Below, in pieces: positions 44,282 through 53,277 of a stretch of 64,000 nucleotides of DNA. The translations under genes and the position numbers were made by a program. The DNA lies in contig JAHBXO010000009.1 of assembly GCA_019636445.1 (NCBI GenBank), positions 62,001-126,000 on the forward strand. Reading direction: 5' to 3'. A model generated the notes under the pieces. The model was not told the DNA's origin. It did not search any database and saw only the letters and a list, made by a program, of their open reading frames with translations. How positions within the stretch are numbered: the stretch's first letter is position 1; every line of letters begins with the position of its first letter. The stretch is from Gemmataceae bacterium. Its GTDB lineage: Bacteria > Planctomycetota > Planctomycetia > Gemmatales > Gemmataceae.

Positions 44282-46315
44282 TTAGGCCGCTTCGGAGCGG
44301 ACAAGTCCGACGGTATCGTACAGCCGGGCGTACAGCGGGCAAGTCTGAAGCAGCGTGGCGTGGCCACCGACCGCGACGATGCGGCCGGCGTCCATCACGA
44401 CGATCCGGTCGGCGATCTCGAGATTGGACAAGCGGTGCGTGATCAGGAACGTCGTGCGGTTTTTGACGAAACCCTGTATGGCCAGGTGGATCTTGGCTTC
44501 GCTCTCCGGATCGATCTGGCTGGTGAATTCGTCAAGGATCAAGATGCTGGGATTCCGTAGGATGGCGCGAGCGAGTGCGATCCGCTGTTCCTGCCCACCG
44601 GACGGTTTCCAGCCCTTGCCGACGATGGTCTGATAACTCTCGGGCAGGGCCACGATGAATTCGTGGGCGAAGGCGCTCCGGGCCGCCTGTTCGACTTCCT
44701 CCCGCGTCGCGCCGGGTTTGCCATAGGCGATGTTGTTGAAGATCGTGTCTTCGAACATCACGGTTTGCTGAGTGACGACGCCGATTTGCTTGCGCAAACT
44801 CCGGAGATTGACCGACCGAATGTTGGCCCCGTCCACGAGAACGCTGCCGATGTCCGGATCGTAAAAACGGGGCAAGAGGCCGAGCAGGGTCGATTTCCCG
44901 CATCCGTTCGGTCCCACGAGCGCGATCGTCTCGCCCGCGCGTACCGTCAGGTTCACGCCATTTAGGATCGGCACTTCCGTGCCTTCGCTGTAGGCGAACG
45001 AGACGTTTCGGAATTCGATCGTTTTCGCATGGCGGGGCAGGGCGGGTTTGTCGGCGTTGGAAGTCACGCTCGGGACCTTGTCGGCGATGGCGAAGATGCG
45101 GTCCGAGGCCGCCGCGCCGGCCTGGATCTTGGTGTAGACGCTGGAGAGTTTCCGGACCGGGTCCGCCACTGCGATCAGGAGCGTGTAGAGCGTCAGCAGT
45201 TCGGTGAAGCCGATCGGTTCATCGCCCCGCATGTTCATGCCGAGGATGCTCTTCTGCTGGCGGATGACGAGGTAGGCTCCGGCGGTGAGGGCGGCACCGA
45301 GGGCGACGACGCCGAGCCATTCGATGGCCGGACCGGCGAGCGCGTCGATGTTGGTCACCTGTTGCGCGCGGCGAGCGTAGTCGTCGGAGGCGTTGCGGAA
45401 GCGCCGCCGCTCGTACGGCTCCATCGTGTATGCCTTCACCACGCGAATGCCGTCCACCGTCTCGCGGATGATCTGATAGAGGTCGGACATGCGCTCCAGT
45501 AACCGCTTGGCGGCCCGTCGCACCATGCGGCTGAGCTTCGTGAGCAGCACGAACGCCAGTGGAACCAGCAAGGCGAAGACGAGAGTGAGCTGCCACGAGA
45601 TCAAGCAGGCCGCCACGAGGCACGCCAGCGCCTTGAGCGGCTCGACGACCAGCCGGCCGTAAAGCGTCTTCATGCCGCTTCCGAGTTGTTCGACATCGTT
45701 GGTGAGCCGAGACATGATTTCCGGCGTGCCGGACTCGGCGAGTTGTTTCGTATCCTGATGGACCAACGAACGGAAAAGACGATTCCGGATATCGCGCAGC
45801 GTGCGGTTGATGACACTGCCAACCAGCATCTCCTGCCAGAAATCGAAGATCCCTTTCACGGCGACGCCGATCACGACCGCGATCATGATCCAGAGAAATG
45901 TCTCGAACCGATCCGTCGGTAAATGCCGGATGACCTGCATCTGGAGCAACTGGTTCCAGTAGAGTTTCCGGTTGATTTCCTTCTGCTGGCCGAGAATGTC
46001 GGCCAACTCCTTGTTCTTCTTCCGTTTCTGGTTTTCGCGATCGACGGCATGCGGGTCCATTTCCAGCCGATCGAGGATCGTCTGGACGCGGAGGCGGTTT
46101 TCCTCCTTCGCCTTGCTCTGCTTGTCGAGGCTTTGGATCCGTTCGTCTACCCAATCCTGGAGCGATTTTTCGTCCGCGAGAATGGTCAGGACGGCGCCGA
46201 CGCTGGAAATATTCGCGCCCCAGAACGCTGCGACTAACAGGGCGCACAGGAACGATAAGATGAGCCGTGTGCGATAGACCCACGAGAATTTGAGCGCCCG
46301 CAAAAAGCTACGCAT
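44282..46315 (-). CDS. ABC exporter, MsbA-like fused permease-ATPase
   Basis: 677 aa from ATG at 46315. Six-helix ABC_membrane domain ~15-400 with a charged coiled insert (DERIQSLDKQSKAKEENRLRV, ~60-110) between the first helices. Nucleotide-binding domain ~430-677: Walker A GPNGCGKST near residue 467, Q-loop VTQQTVMFEDTIFNNIAYG, signature PSGGQ (KPSGGQEQR, first Leu replaced by Pro), Walker B ILILDEFTSQID, H-loop ITHRLS. Likely a homodimeric lipid or drug exporter. It lies 67 nt upstream of the H4MPT-type operon on the same strand. Confidence 0.92.
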   Translation of the reverse strand: MRSFLRALKFSWVYRTRLILSFLCALLVAAFWGANISSVGAVLTILADEKSLQDWVDERIQSLDKQSKAKEENRLRVQTILDRLEMDPHAVDRENQKRKKNKELADILGQQKEINRKLYWNQLLQMQVIRHLPTDRFETFLWIMIAVVIGVAVKGIFDFWQEMLVGSVINRTLRDIRNRLFRSLVHQDTKQLAESGTPEIMSRLTNDVEQLGSGMKTLYGRLVVEPLKALACLVAACLISWQLTLVFALLVPLAFVLLTKLSRMVRRAAKRLLERMSDLYQIIRETVDGIRVVKAYTMEPYERRRFRNASDDYARRAQQVTNIDALAGPAIEWLGVVALGAALTAGAYLVIRQQKSILGMNMRGDEPIGFTELLTLYTLLIAVADPVRKLSSVYTKIQAGAAASDRIFAIADKVPSVTSNADKPALPRHAKTIEFRNVSFAYSEGTEVPILNGVNLTVRAGETIALVGPNGCGKSTLLGLLPRFYDPDIGSVLVDGANIRSVNLRSLRKQIGVVTQQTVMFEDTIFNNIAYGKPGATREEVEQAARSAFAHEFIVALPESYQTIVGKGWKPSGGQEQRIALARAILRNPSILILDEFTSQIDPESEAKIHLAIQGFVKNRTTFLITHRLSNLEIADRIVVMDAGRIVAVGGHATLLQTCPLYARLYDTVGLVRSEAA

Positions 46316-46392
46316 GGATTCGACGACTCCGGGCGGAATATCCGGATTCCGGTTGTACCGTTGGTCGGCGGTCGACGACAAGTGCAAACGTC

Positions 46393-47418
46393 ATGAACAT
46401 CGGTTTGCTTCGCGAATGGTTGTCGCTTCCGGCCGGTGACTGGCCTCCGGATGACCGCACGCTGCTCGGGCTGGCGTCGGGGCCGTTCACGGCCGACGAG
46501 GTCGAAATGCGTGCGCTGGCCCAGATGGAACGCCTGCGACCGCATCAACTCAAGCACGCCGATCTCGTCACGGAGGGGATGAACCGGCTCGCGCAGGCGC
46601 TCATCGCGCTCACGGACGAGGCGAACCGCGCAAACCGGCCGGCAGCGAAGCCCGCGGACGACCTGGACGACCTCGTGCTGGATGCCGACCGATTGCCCGG
46701 CGCTCAACCCATCGCGGCCTCTTCAGCGTCCGTCGTGCTCGAAGCAGAGGTGGTGTCGGCCGGTCCGCGGATGGTGGACCGCATGGCGGCCCGCAAACCC
46801 CGCAAGCCTCGCCCCGCGAAGTCGAAACCGGCCCCAGAGTCGACTCAACCGACGGAACCGCCGGTGCGTGTTCCGGACGCGGAACCGGTACCCCCTGGCA
46901 CCGTCTACCGACCCGACGAGCGGCGAAAAGGCTACGCCGAACTGGTCGCATTACGTCGGCTCTTGAAGAACTGGGAGCGATTGCAGCCGTACTTCGCCGC
47001 CCCCTCGGAACCGCTCGCGACGCCCTCCGCCGTGTTCGGTTTCATCGATTCGGTGCGCGATTGCCGGCGCAGTGTCGCCGTGGATGGCGATCTCGCCTGG
47101 TTCGGCGAACACGGGCAACTCGTGCTGGCACTCGTGCGAAATCCGCTAGCGTTGCCGATCTTCAGGGAGTTATTGCGCGGTCAGCGACAGGAACTGGCAA
47201 CCGATTGGGCACGGACCACGGCGCGGCTTCGGGCGTGCTATCGTGGATTGCGGAGCGAACTGCGGAACACAAAGCCCCGGCGGAAATGGGGAGCCACGCT
47301 CCGGGATGCGGAGCGTTGGATGCGGGCCAACCCCGAATGGCTGATGGGGATGCTGCTGCTGTTCGCGGTTGTGCTCGCGTTCGTTCGCACGATGCAGCGG
47401 AGTACCCCGAACCCTTAG
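46393..47418 (+). CDS. Hypothetical protein with N-terminal J-like domain and C-terminal membrane anchor
   Basis: 341 aa. Residues ~8-65 (WLSLPAGDWPPDDRTLLGLASGPFTADEVEMRALAQMERLRPHQ...) resemble the planctomycete 'xxLLGLxxFxxD' J-like N-terminal domain seen in several kinases and GYF-type proteins; this is inference. A Lys/Pro-rich region covers ~125-175 (MAARKPRKPRPAKSKP), a helical middle follows, and the last ~20 residues include a membrane helix (WLMGMLLLFAVVLAFVRTM). It is divergent from the MsbA-like gene and convergent with the next exported protein, 5 nt apart. No known function. Confidence 0.75.
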   Translation: MNIGLLREWLSLPAGDWPPDDRTLLGLASGPFTADEVEMRALAQMERLRPHQLKHADLVTEGMNRLAQALIALTDEANRANRPAAKPADDLDDLVLDADRLPGAQPIAASSASVVLEAEVVSAGPRMVDRMAARKPRKPRPAKSKPAPESTQPTEPPVRVPDAEPVPPGTVYRPDERRKGYAELVALRRLLKNWERLQPYFAAPSEPLATPSAVFGFIDSVRDCRRSVAVDGDLAWFGEHGQLVLALVRNPLALPIFRELLRGQRQELATDWARTTARLRACYRGLRSELRNTKPRRKWGATLRDAERWMRANPEWLMGMLLLFAVVLAFVRTMQRSTPNP

Positions 47419-47423
47419 CCGGC

Positions 47424-48188
47424 CTATTCCTTAGGCACGGCCGCGACCGTGGGCTTCTTCACTTCCACCGGCCGGTAGATCCACCGCTCGCCGCCCAGCC
47501 CGCCGTTGTTCTCGCGCTTGATATCGTCGATGCCGGGGCTAACGTCGTCGGTCGGTTTCTGAAAATCCAACTGCAGCGTCTTCACCTTGATGAGCTTCGA
47601 TCCGTCCGCCTGCTTCTCGGCCACCAGACCGTCCGAAAGGCCGCTGACATATACGCTGAATTTGTTCGTCGTCTTCGCCCGGAGCGGTACGTCAGTCCAA
47701 ACCGCGAGACCGGAAATGTAGCGCGGGAACGAATCGGGTTTCGTCACCGGGATCGGGTTCTGCGTGATCTGGACGGTCGTCTTGAGGTCCATGTTCTGGT
47801 CGGGGTCTTCTTTTTGAGCGATCGCCTTGAAAACCGCGGGTTGCGGTTCATCGAGGTGTGTCGTCAGGAGGTCCTTGGTCACGAGTTCGAACTTGAGCGA
47901 GGTCACCGCCTGCGGATTCTGGGTCGTGTTGTAGATCCGATAGACCATGTACCACGCCGTGACCTTGCCCTTGCCGGGAACATCGACAGTGAGGATGCGC
48001 GGAGGCGCGTAGCGCAGGTGGAGCGTCCAGTTTCCCGGTTTGTCGCCCGGCGCCGGTGCCGGTTCGACGACGCGGAACGGGTCGCCCGCCCTGGGTGCCT
48101 GCGCCGCGGCGGACGGACCGAACGCCGTGGCCAGCACCGTGGCCGCCACCCCCGCGAACGCCCGCCGTGTAATCCGTCGTGCAGACAT
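47424..48188 (-). CDS. Tat-exported hypothetical protein
   Basis: 254 aa from ATG at 48188. Twin-arginine signal SARRITRRAFAGVAATVLATAFG with cleavage near AAAQA. The mature part is beta-rich (GNWTLHLRYAPPRILTVDVPGKGKVTAWYMVYRIYN) with no catalytic motif seen. Resembles planctomycete periplasmic proteins of unknown role. It is convergent with the J-like domain gene. Confidence 0.8.
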   Translation of the reverse strand: MSARRITRRAFAGVAATVLATAFGPSAAAQAPRAGDPFRVVEPAPAPGDKPGNWTLHLRYAPPRILTVDVPGKGKVTAWYMVYRIYNTTQNPQAVTSLKFELVTKDLLTTHLDEPQPAVFKAIAQKEDPDQNMDLKTTVQITQNPIPVTKPDSFPRYISGLAVWTDVPLRAKTTNKFSVYVSGLSDGLVAEKQADGSKLIKVKTLQLDFQKPTDDVSPGIDDIKRENNGGLGGERWIYRPVEVKKPTVAAVPKE

Positions 48189-48354
48189 GCCGTACCCCCG
48201 CCAAGTCCCGATGGGATCGCTATTCCGCAAAGTTAACCGGCAACGCCCGCCCGAGCAAGGGGCCGGAGGCGGATCGGGGCAGATCGTGCCGGCCGCGCGT
48301 CGTACAGTCGCTACGAGCAATTCCGGTTGTAGCGATGCTGCGGGCCGAAGCGGC

Positions 48355-49476
48355 TCAGGGCTGCTTCGCCGGCGCAGCCGCGCGAACCTTGAGTTTCACC
48401 GACACCGGAAAGTGGTCGCTGTAGCCCCGTTCGGATTCCTTGAGGTCGCGTTCGGGATCACCGAAGCGCCACGGCTCGCGGCGCGTCGCACCGGTGCGGA
48501 TCAACCCCTCGGTGTGCGTACGGATCGAGTCGATGTCGGCGGACCATCCGGCAGTGTCGAGCAGACCGCGCGACACGCAGATATGGTCGTAGATGAACGG
48601 CTTGCCGTTGTAGAGGATCGTACCGAACTTCTCCGCCGCCTTCCCCGCCATCAGGTTCAGGAGCGGCGGGTATTGACCGCCGGCCTTCACCTTCTTGATG
48701 TCGGCGATCGAGCCGAGGTCGTGCGTCAGCGTGCGGGCGTCGGGCGTGTCGTTGAAGTCTCCGCAGAGCAGGAAATCGACATCCGGGTTCTTGTCCGCGA
48801 GAGACTTGTAGTAGTCGTAGATCGCGGTGGCGTATTTGAAGCGGCCCGATTCGCCGTCGCTGCCGTCGGCCTGTTTCAATTTCGACGTCCAGTGCGATGC
48901 AACGATGCACAGGTCGTGGTTGTTCACGTAAAGGTGCGTCTCGAGGATGCGCAAGGGCGATCGGCCGCCGAGCATGCGCGTTCGTTGTTGCGAGAGCGGC
49001 AATCGGCTGAGCACTCCGGGGGCAATGTGCCGGCCGGCGTCCAGATTCCGCATCGCGAGCGAAAGATACTTCTTCTTCGGATCGTCGATTCTCGCATTCA
49101 GCGCCCCTTGCAATAGTTCGAGGGAACGCACGCTCTCGAGTTCGCAGCACGCCAGGACGTCCGGTCCTTTGCCGTCGTTCAGTTTCAAGATCGCGCTCGC
49201 GAGCCGTTCGAGCTTCAGGTCCCGCAGGGCCTTGTTATCGGCAAACGGGTTGTCGTACGGTTCGTCGATCGTGTTGCGCTTGTCGTTCTTGTCGTCGAAG
49301 AGATTCTCGACGTTCCAGAAACAGAAGAACAGCTCTTGTTCACCCGTCGTCGTACCGGAGATCGGGGCCGGTTCCTTCGCGGGCTTTGCGGGACTATCGG
49401 CGGACGTACCGTTGCAGGCCGCGACGAGAAGGAGGAACGGGGTAACGGCGAGTAATCTGGCGAGCCTGGCGAACAT
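48355..49476 (-). CDS. Endonuclease/exonuclease/phosphatase family lipoprotein
   Basis: 373 aa from ATG at 49476 with AAAGGA 8 nt upstream. Lipobox LLVAAC in the signal. EEP-fold motifs: FCFWNVENLFDD (metal-binding Asn/Glu region), ELESVRSLELLQ, ASHWTSK, CGDFNDTPDARTL and YSDHFPVSVKL with the catalytic Asp-His. It probably acts as a nuclease or phosphodiesterase outside the cytosol. Gene 49614 is divergent with a hairpin in the gap. Confidence 0.88.
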   Translation of the reverse strand: MFARLARLLAVTPFLLLVAACNGTSADSPAKPAKEPAPISGTTTGEQELFFCFWNVENLFDDKNDKRNTIDEPYDNPFADNKALRDLKLERLASAILKLNDGKGPDVLACCELESVRSLELLQGALNARIDDPKKKYLSLAMRNLDAGRHIAPGVLSRLPLSQQRTRMLGGRSPLRILETHLYVNNHDLCIVASHWTSKLKQADGSDGESGRFKYATAIYDYYKSLADKNPDVDFLLCGDFNDTPDARTLTHDLGSIADIKKVKAGGQYPPLLNLMAGKAAEKFGTILYNGKPFIYDHICVSRGLLDTAGWSADIDSIRTHTEGLIRTGATRREPWRFGDPERDLKESERGYSDHFPVSVKLKVRAAAPAKQP

Positions 49477-49554
49477 GGTGAAGTCCTTTCCGAATCGCAC
49501 GATGCATACACTGTACGGAGTCTCGTGAAATCCCGTGCAAACCGACTGGACATT

Positions 49555-49590
49555 TTTCCCGATTCGGGTTATCGCCCCGCAATCGGGAAA
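49555..49590. repeat. Long hairpin in the divergent gap upstream of gene 49614
   Basis: TTTCCCGATT and AATCGGGAAA form a 10-bp perfect stem, extended inside by CGGG/CCCG with one bulged base and a 7-nt loop. It lies between the starts at 49476 and 49614, without a T-run on the + side, so it is more likely a 5' leader element or operator than a terminator. Confidence 0.6.
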
Positions 49591-49613
49591 CCTGCCGAAC
49601 GGGGGAAAAGGCC

Positions 49614-50204
49614 ATGCGACGGATGCAGTTCTTAGCCGGGATCGCGTGCGGAGTCGCCGCTACGCTGGGCGCATGGGCCTTGTTCGGCGGGCCTCGCGAA
49701 GTCCGCGCCGCCGCCAGCGACCGTTACCAGGACTATGTCATGGTCACGGGCGCAGTCTCCATTAATCCGCGAATTCAGACCGACGGCGTCTGGCTGCTCG
49801 ACTACAAGTCCGGCCGCCTGCTCGGCACCGTTATCGACAAGCAGGTCGGCAAGATCGTCGGCTTTGCAGAAGTGGACCTGGCAACGGAGTTCAGCGTCGA
49901 ACCCCGTCAAGACGTCCACTTCATGATGACCACCGGTTACATCACGCAGGGTCAATCGGCACTGTACATCGCCGAAACGACAACGGGTAAATTTGGCGTG
50001 TACACGATGGGACCGGGCACGAACGGCGCGGGGTTGGTAATTCGTCGACACGACATGACCAACTTCCGGCAGGCGCCGCCCGCGCCGGAGGTCCAGCCGG
50101 CCGCCGCAGGCTTGCCCGCCGGCGTGCCGATCGAACAGCCGAAACTCCCGCCGCCGGTCCCCGGCGCTCAACCGGTACCGGTGCCGATGCCCGTCATGAA
50201 GTGA
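49614..50204 (+). CDS. Exported hypothetical protein with Pro-rich tail
   Basis: 196 aa. Signal-anchor-like N-terminus MRRMQFLAGIACGVAATLGAWALFG, beta-rich middle (DYVMVTGAVSINPRIQTDGVWLLDYKSGRLLGTVI, then QSALYIAETTTGKFGVYTM), and a Pro-rich C-terminus (PPPVPGAQPVPVPMPV). No family was recognised; similar signal-plus-beta-domain proteins are common in planctomycetes. Its end overlaps the lysC end by 11 nt. Confidence 0.78.
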   Translation: MRRMQFLAGIACGVAATLGAWALFGGPREVRAAASDRYQDYVMVTGAVSINPRIQTDGVWLLDYKSGRLLGTVIDKQVGKIVGFAEVDLATEFSVEPRQDVHFMMTTGYITQGQSALYIAETTTGKFGVYTMGPGTNGAGLVIRRHDMTNFRQAPPAPEVQPAAAGLPAGVPIEQPKLPPPVPGAQPVPVPMPVMK

Positions 50205-52080
50205 GTTCGAAGGCGGTCTTCAGACATGCGAGCGCTTCGGCGCCGCGTGCCCGATCGATCACGACGCCGAGACAGACCTCGCTGGTGTTGATCATCGCGA
50301 TGTTGATGCCCCGAGCCGCCAGCGCCCCGAACATCGTCTTGGCTACGCCCGTGTGGGTCCGCATGCCCACGCCGAGCACGTAAAGCACGGCGATCTGGTC
50401 GTCGCCCACCGCCAGGCACGCGGGGTCGATCGATTTGACCACGGCGTTCGCAAGTTTCAATGCCGGAGCGAGATCGCTACGCGGAACCGTGAACGAGAGT
50501 TCCGCGCGGTTCGGGCCCGTCATGTTCTGCACGATCATATCCACGAGGATGCCGGCCTCGGCGATGGCAGTAAACACCGTTGCACAGTTCCCCGGCAGAT
50601 CGGGGAGGTTTGTGATCGTGATTCGGCTTTGGTCGTTATTCAGATGCACGCCACTGACGAGGATGTCCTCCATCCCGTCGAGCCGGGCGACGGCCGAAGC
50701 GCGATCGACCGCCGTCGGCGGCACGAGCGGCACCGGACGGCGGAGGAAATCGCCGACGGCCTTCCCGGCCCCCTTGCGAGGCTGTGATAGCCCGAACGCC
50801 GAGTGCACGGCCCGAAGAGCCTGCCGGCCGCGGACCGCTTTCCGCGCCTCCAGGTGCGCCTTCTTGATCGGCTCGCCACCGGGATCCTTCATCGCGTCTT
50901 CGCCTAACTCCTCCTCTTCAATCAGCACGCTGATCTTGATGTCGCCGGTGGTGATCATTTTCAGATTCACCTTCTCCGACGCCAGCGAGCGGAACATCTG
51001 CTCGGCGACGCCACTGACGGTCCGCATCCCGGCACCGACGACAGAGACCTTGCTGACTTTGCCCATCTCGCGGAGCATCGCGCCGAGTTCCGTGACGATC
51101 GGCTGGAGGGTCTTGATCGTCTTTTCGCGATCGGTGTTCATGACCGTGAAGCCGATGGTCGCCTTGCCGCCGGAGCCGACGGACTGCGCGATCATGTCCA
51201 CGGCGATATTGGCCGAGGCGAGCGCGGAGAAGATTTGATGGCTGACACCGGGCCGGTCCGGCACGCCTTCGAGCGAGAGCCGGGCTTCGTCGTAGGCGAG
51301 GGCCACGCCACAGACGGGAATCTCCGTCATCCAATCGGCTTCCGGCACGATCCAGGTGCCGACCGCGTCCGACTGGGCGTTCCGCACCATCAGCGGCACG
51401 TCGTATTTCTTGGCGAACTCGATGCTGCGCGAATGCATGACGCCGGCGCCCATGCTCGCCATCTCCAGCATCTCGTCGTAGCTGATCGCATCCATCTTGC
51501 GGGCATCAGGTACGATGCGTGGATCGGTGGTGTAGACCCCGTCCACATCCGTGAAGATCTCGCATTGCACGTCGTACCCGGCTTGCTTCATGGCGGCGGC
51601 GACGGCGACGGCCGTGGTGTCCGACCCGCCGCGCCCGAGCGTCGTGATGTCGTCCAACTCATCGGTCCCCTGGAAGCCGGCGAGAACGACGATGTGCCCG
51701 GATTCGAGGGCTTGCGAAAGGCGCGAGGTGTCGATCTTCTTGATGCGTGCCTTGCGGTGGGTACTGTCCGTCACGATGCCGATCTGCGGGCCGGTGAGGC
51801 TGATCGCCTTCTCGCCGAGTTCCTGAATGGCCATCGCGGTCAGAGCAATGCTGATCTGCTCGCCGGTGGCGAGGAGCATGTCCATCTCGCGAGCCGATGG
51901 CGTTGTGGAGATTTCGTGCGCCTTGGCGATGAGGTCATCCGTGGTGCTGCCCTGTGCGGAAACGACGACCATGACTTGGTGACCGTCGTGCTTGGCGCGG
52001 ATCGCCTTGCGAGCCGCCTCCATCACGCGGGCCGCGTTCTTGACACTGGAACCGCCGAACTTCTGCACCACGAGCGCCAC
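50194..52080 (-). CDS. lysC: Aspartate kinase with four ACT domains
   Basis: 628 aa from a GTG at 52080, giving MALVVQKFGGSSVKN; the upstream ATG at 52104 is an alternative. First enzyme of the Lys/Thr/Met branch. Kinase domain ~1-245 with KFGGSSV and LGRGGSDTTAVAVAAAM. Two pairs of ACT domains follow: one around RLSLEGVPDRPGVSHQIF and KVSVVGAGMRT, a second around RITITNLPDLPGNCATVF and VLYVLGVGMRT, joined by a ~100-residue Lys/Arg-rich linker. Four-ACT aspartokinases are known in cyanobacteria and planctomycetes. Feedback control by Lys/Thr is expected. It lies 42 nt after the methyltransferase gene. Confidence 0.93.
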   Translation of the reverse strand: MALVVQKFGGSSVKNAARVMEAARKAIRAKHDGHQVMVVVSAQGSTTDDLIAKAHEISTTPSAREMDMLLATGEQISIALTAMAIQELGEKAISLTGPQIGIVTDSTHRKARIKKIDTSRLSQALESGHIVVLAGFQGTDELDDITTLGRGGSDTTAVAVAAAMKQAGYDVQCEIFTDVDGVYTTDPRIVPDARKMDAISYDEMLEMASMGAGVMHSRSIEFAKKYDVPLMVRNAQSDAVGTWIVPEADWMTEIPVCGVALAYDEARLSLEGVPDRPGVSHQIFSALASANIAVDMIAQSVGSGGKATIGFTVMNTDREKTIKTLQPIVTELGAMLREMGKVSKVSVVGAGMRTVSGVAEQMFRSLASEKVNLKMITTGDIKISVLIEEEELGEDAMKDPGGEPIKKAHLEARKAVRGRQALRAVHSAFGLSQPRKGAGKAVGDFLRRPVPLVPPTAVDRASAVARLDGMEDILVSGVHLNNDQSRITITNLPDLPGNCATVFTAIAEAGILVDMIVQNMTGPNRAELSFTVPRSDLAPALKLANAVVKSIDPACLAVGDDQIAVLYVLGVGMRTHTGVAKTMFGALAARGINIAMINTSEVCLGVVIDRARGAEALACLKTAFELTS

Positions 52081-52122
52081 GGTCCTATCCTCTAAGGGAA
52101 TCATTGTTGTATCACCATGCGC

Positions 52123-53277
52123 TCACGAACCAATGCGCCGCGCAACGATCGCGACAGGTTCACCCGCTGTGCGTGTCAGCAGCAGTTCGCGGTGTTCGGG
52201 GCCGCGCAGCTTCCATTGCTTCGTCAGTTCATCCACATTGGCGGAGGAGCCTCGTTTCACAGGCGTGATGCGCCCGACATTCCGCTCGCGTAGCCAGGTA
52301 CCGACGCGCTTGGGGTGGAACGGCAGAACTTCCTCGACTTCATACGCCGTGACGAACGGCGACCGGTGGAGTTCGTCCGCGGTCAGGAACGCGATCGATT
52401 CGTCGATTGGGCGGGCTCCGATACCGATGGCGAAGTTGGAGAGTAAGCCCGAGCGCGTCAGCGACGGGTCGGGATCATAGATGTACCCTCTCACGGCTCC
52501 GGTTGGCGGCATGGCATCGGGATCTTCAGCAGCGATCGTTTCCCCGGAGGGCAGGGCGGTGGCGCGCAGCTTCGCGGTTTGCAGGCCGTTCAGCCAAAGG
52601 ACGCATTCCTTCAACTCGCCGTCGAGCGAAAGGAACTCGGCTTCGCCATCGAACGCCGCCAGTTCGTCCAGCGGGACCGCCGGGGCGAGCTTGAACGCGG
52701 CCGGAAGACCGGGAAAACGATCCAACACCGCACGTGGAGCCGGGTGATAGTCTTCGATCGACAGGAACCGTTTGCCGTCCGCCCGCCGCGATGGATCGCA
52801 GAAGTACGCATCGATTCGGGGAACATCATCCGACAGCACGTCGGCGACGCTCACACTCGCCTTCGGCACGTTGATCGCGGCCATGCGCGCCTTGAGTGGA
52901 TCGCGATCCACGGCCACGACGTGCGGCACGACCTCGACGAAAGCGCTCGCGTCACCGCCGATGCCACAACACAGATCGCCGACTGTCTGGAACGATCGAA
53001 ACCGATTCGCCCGATGATTCGCGACGGTGCGCGAGGACGACTGTTCGAGCGCCTCGCGCGTGAAGTACATCCGGTCCGCATCGGGGAACTTCGTACGGGC
53101 CTTCGCCCGCAGGATCGCCTGCTCGACGGCGGCCTTGGCCAGTTCGTTCGATCCCAGTTTGCGCACGCGCTCGAAAACCGGCAGGAACGTCTTGTCGGTG
53201 GGCCGCAGTTCGACGGCAAGAGCCAGCATACGCTGGCCGTGTGGCGAGAGCAGTTGTTCGAAGAGTTCGAGATTCAT
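52123..53277 (-). CDS. Class I SAM methyltransferase with THUMP-like C-terminal domain
   Basis: 384 aa. An N-terminal helical region ~1-95 precedes the SAM-binding motif VGDLCCGIGGDASAFVEVVPHVVAVDRDP and the active-site segment AYFCDPSRRADGKR. The C-terminal part (AYEVEEVLPFHPKRVGTWLRERNVGRITPVKRG) is the THUMP_like domain. Probably an RNA or protein methyltransferase; the target is unknown. The start overlaps the nagA stop by 4 nt (ATGA). Confidence 0.9.
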   Translation of the reverse strand: MNLELFEQLLSPHGQRMLALAVELRPTDKTFLPVFERVRKLGSNELAKAAVEQAILRAKARTKFPDADRMYFTREALEQSSSRTVANHRANRFRSFQTVGDLCCGIGGDASAFVEVVPHVVAVDRDPLKARMAAINVPKASVSVADVLSDDVPRIDAYFCDPSRRADGKRFLSIEDYHPAPRAVLDRFPGLPAAFKLAPAVPLDELAAFDGEAEFLSLDGELKECVLWLNGLQTAKLRATALPSGETIAAEDPDAMPPTGAVRGYIYDPDPSLTRSGLLSNFAIGIGARPIDESIAFLTADELHRSPFVTAYEVEEVLPFHPKRVGTWLRERNVGRITPVKRGSSANVDELTKQWKLRGPEHRELLLTRTAGEPVAIVARRIGS

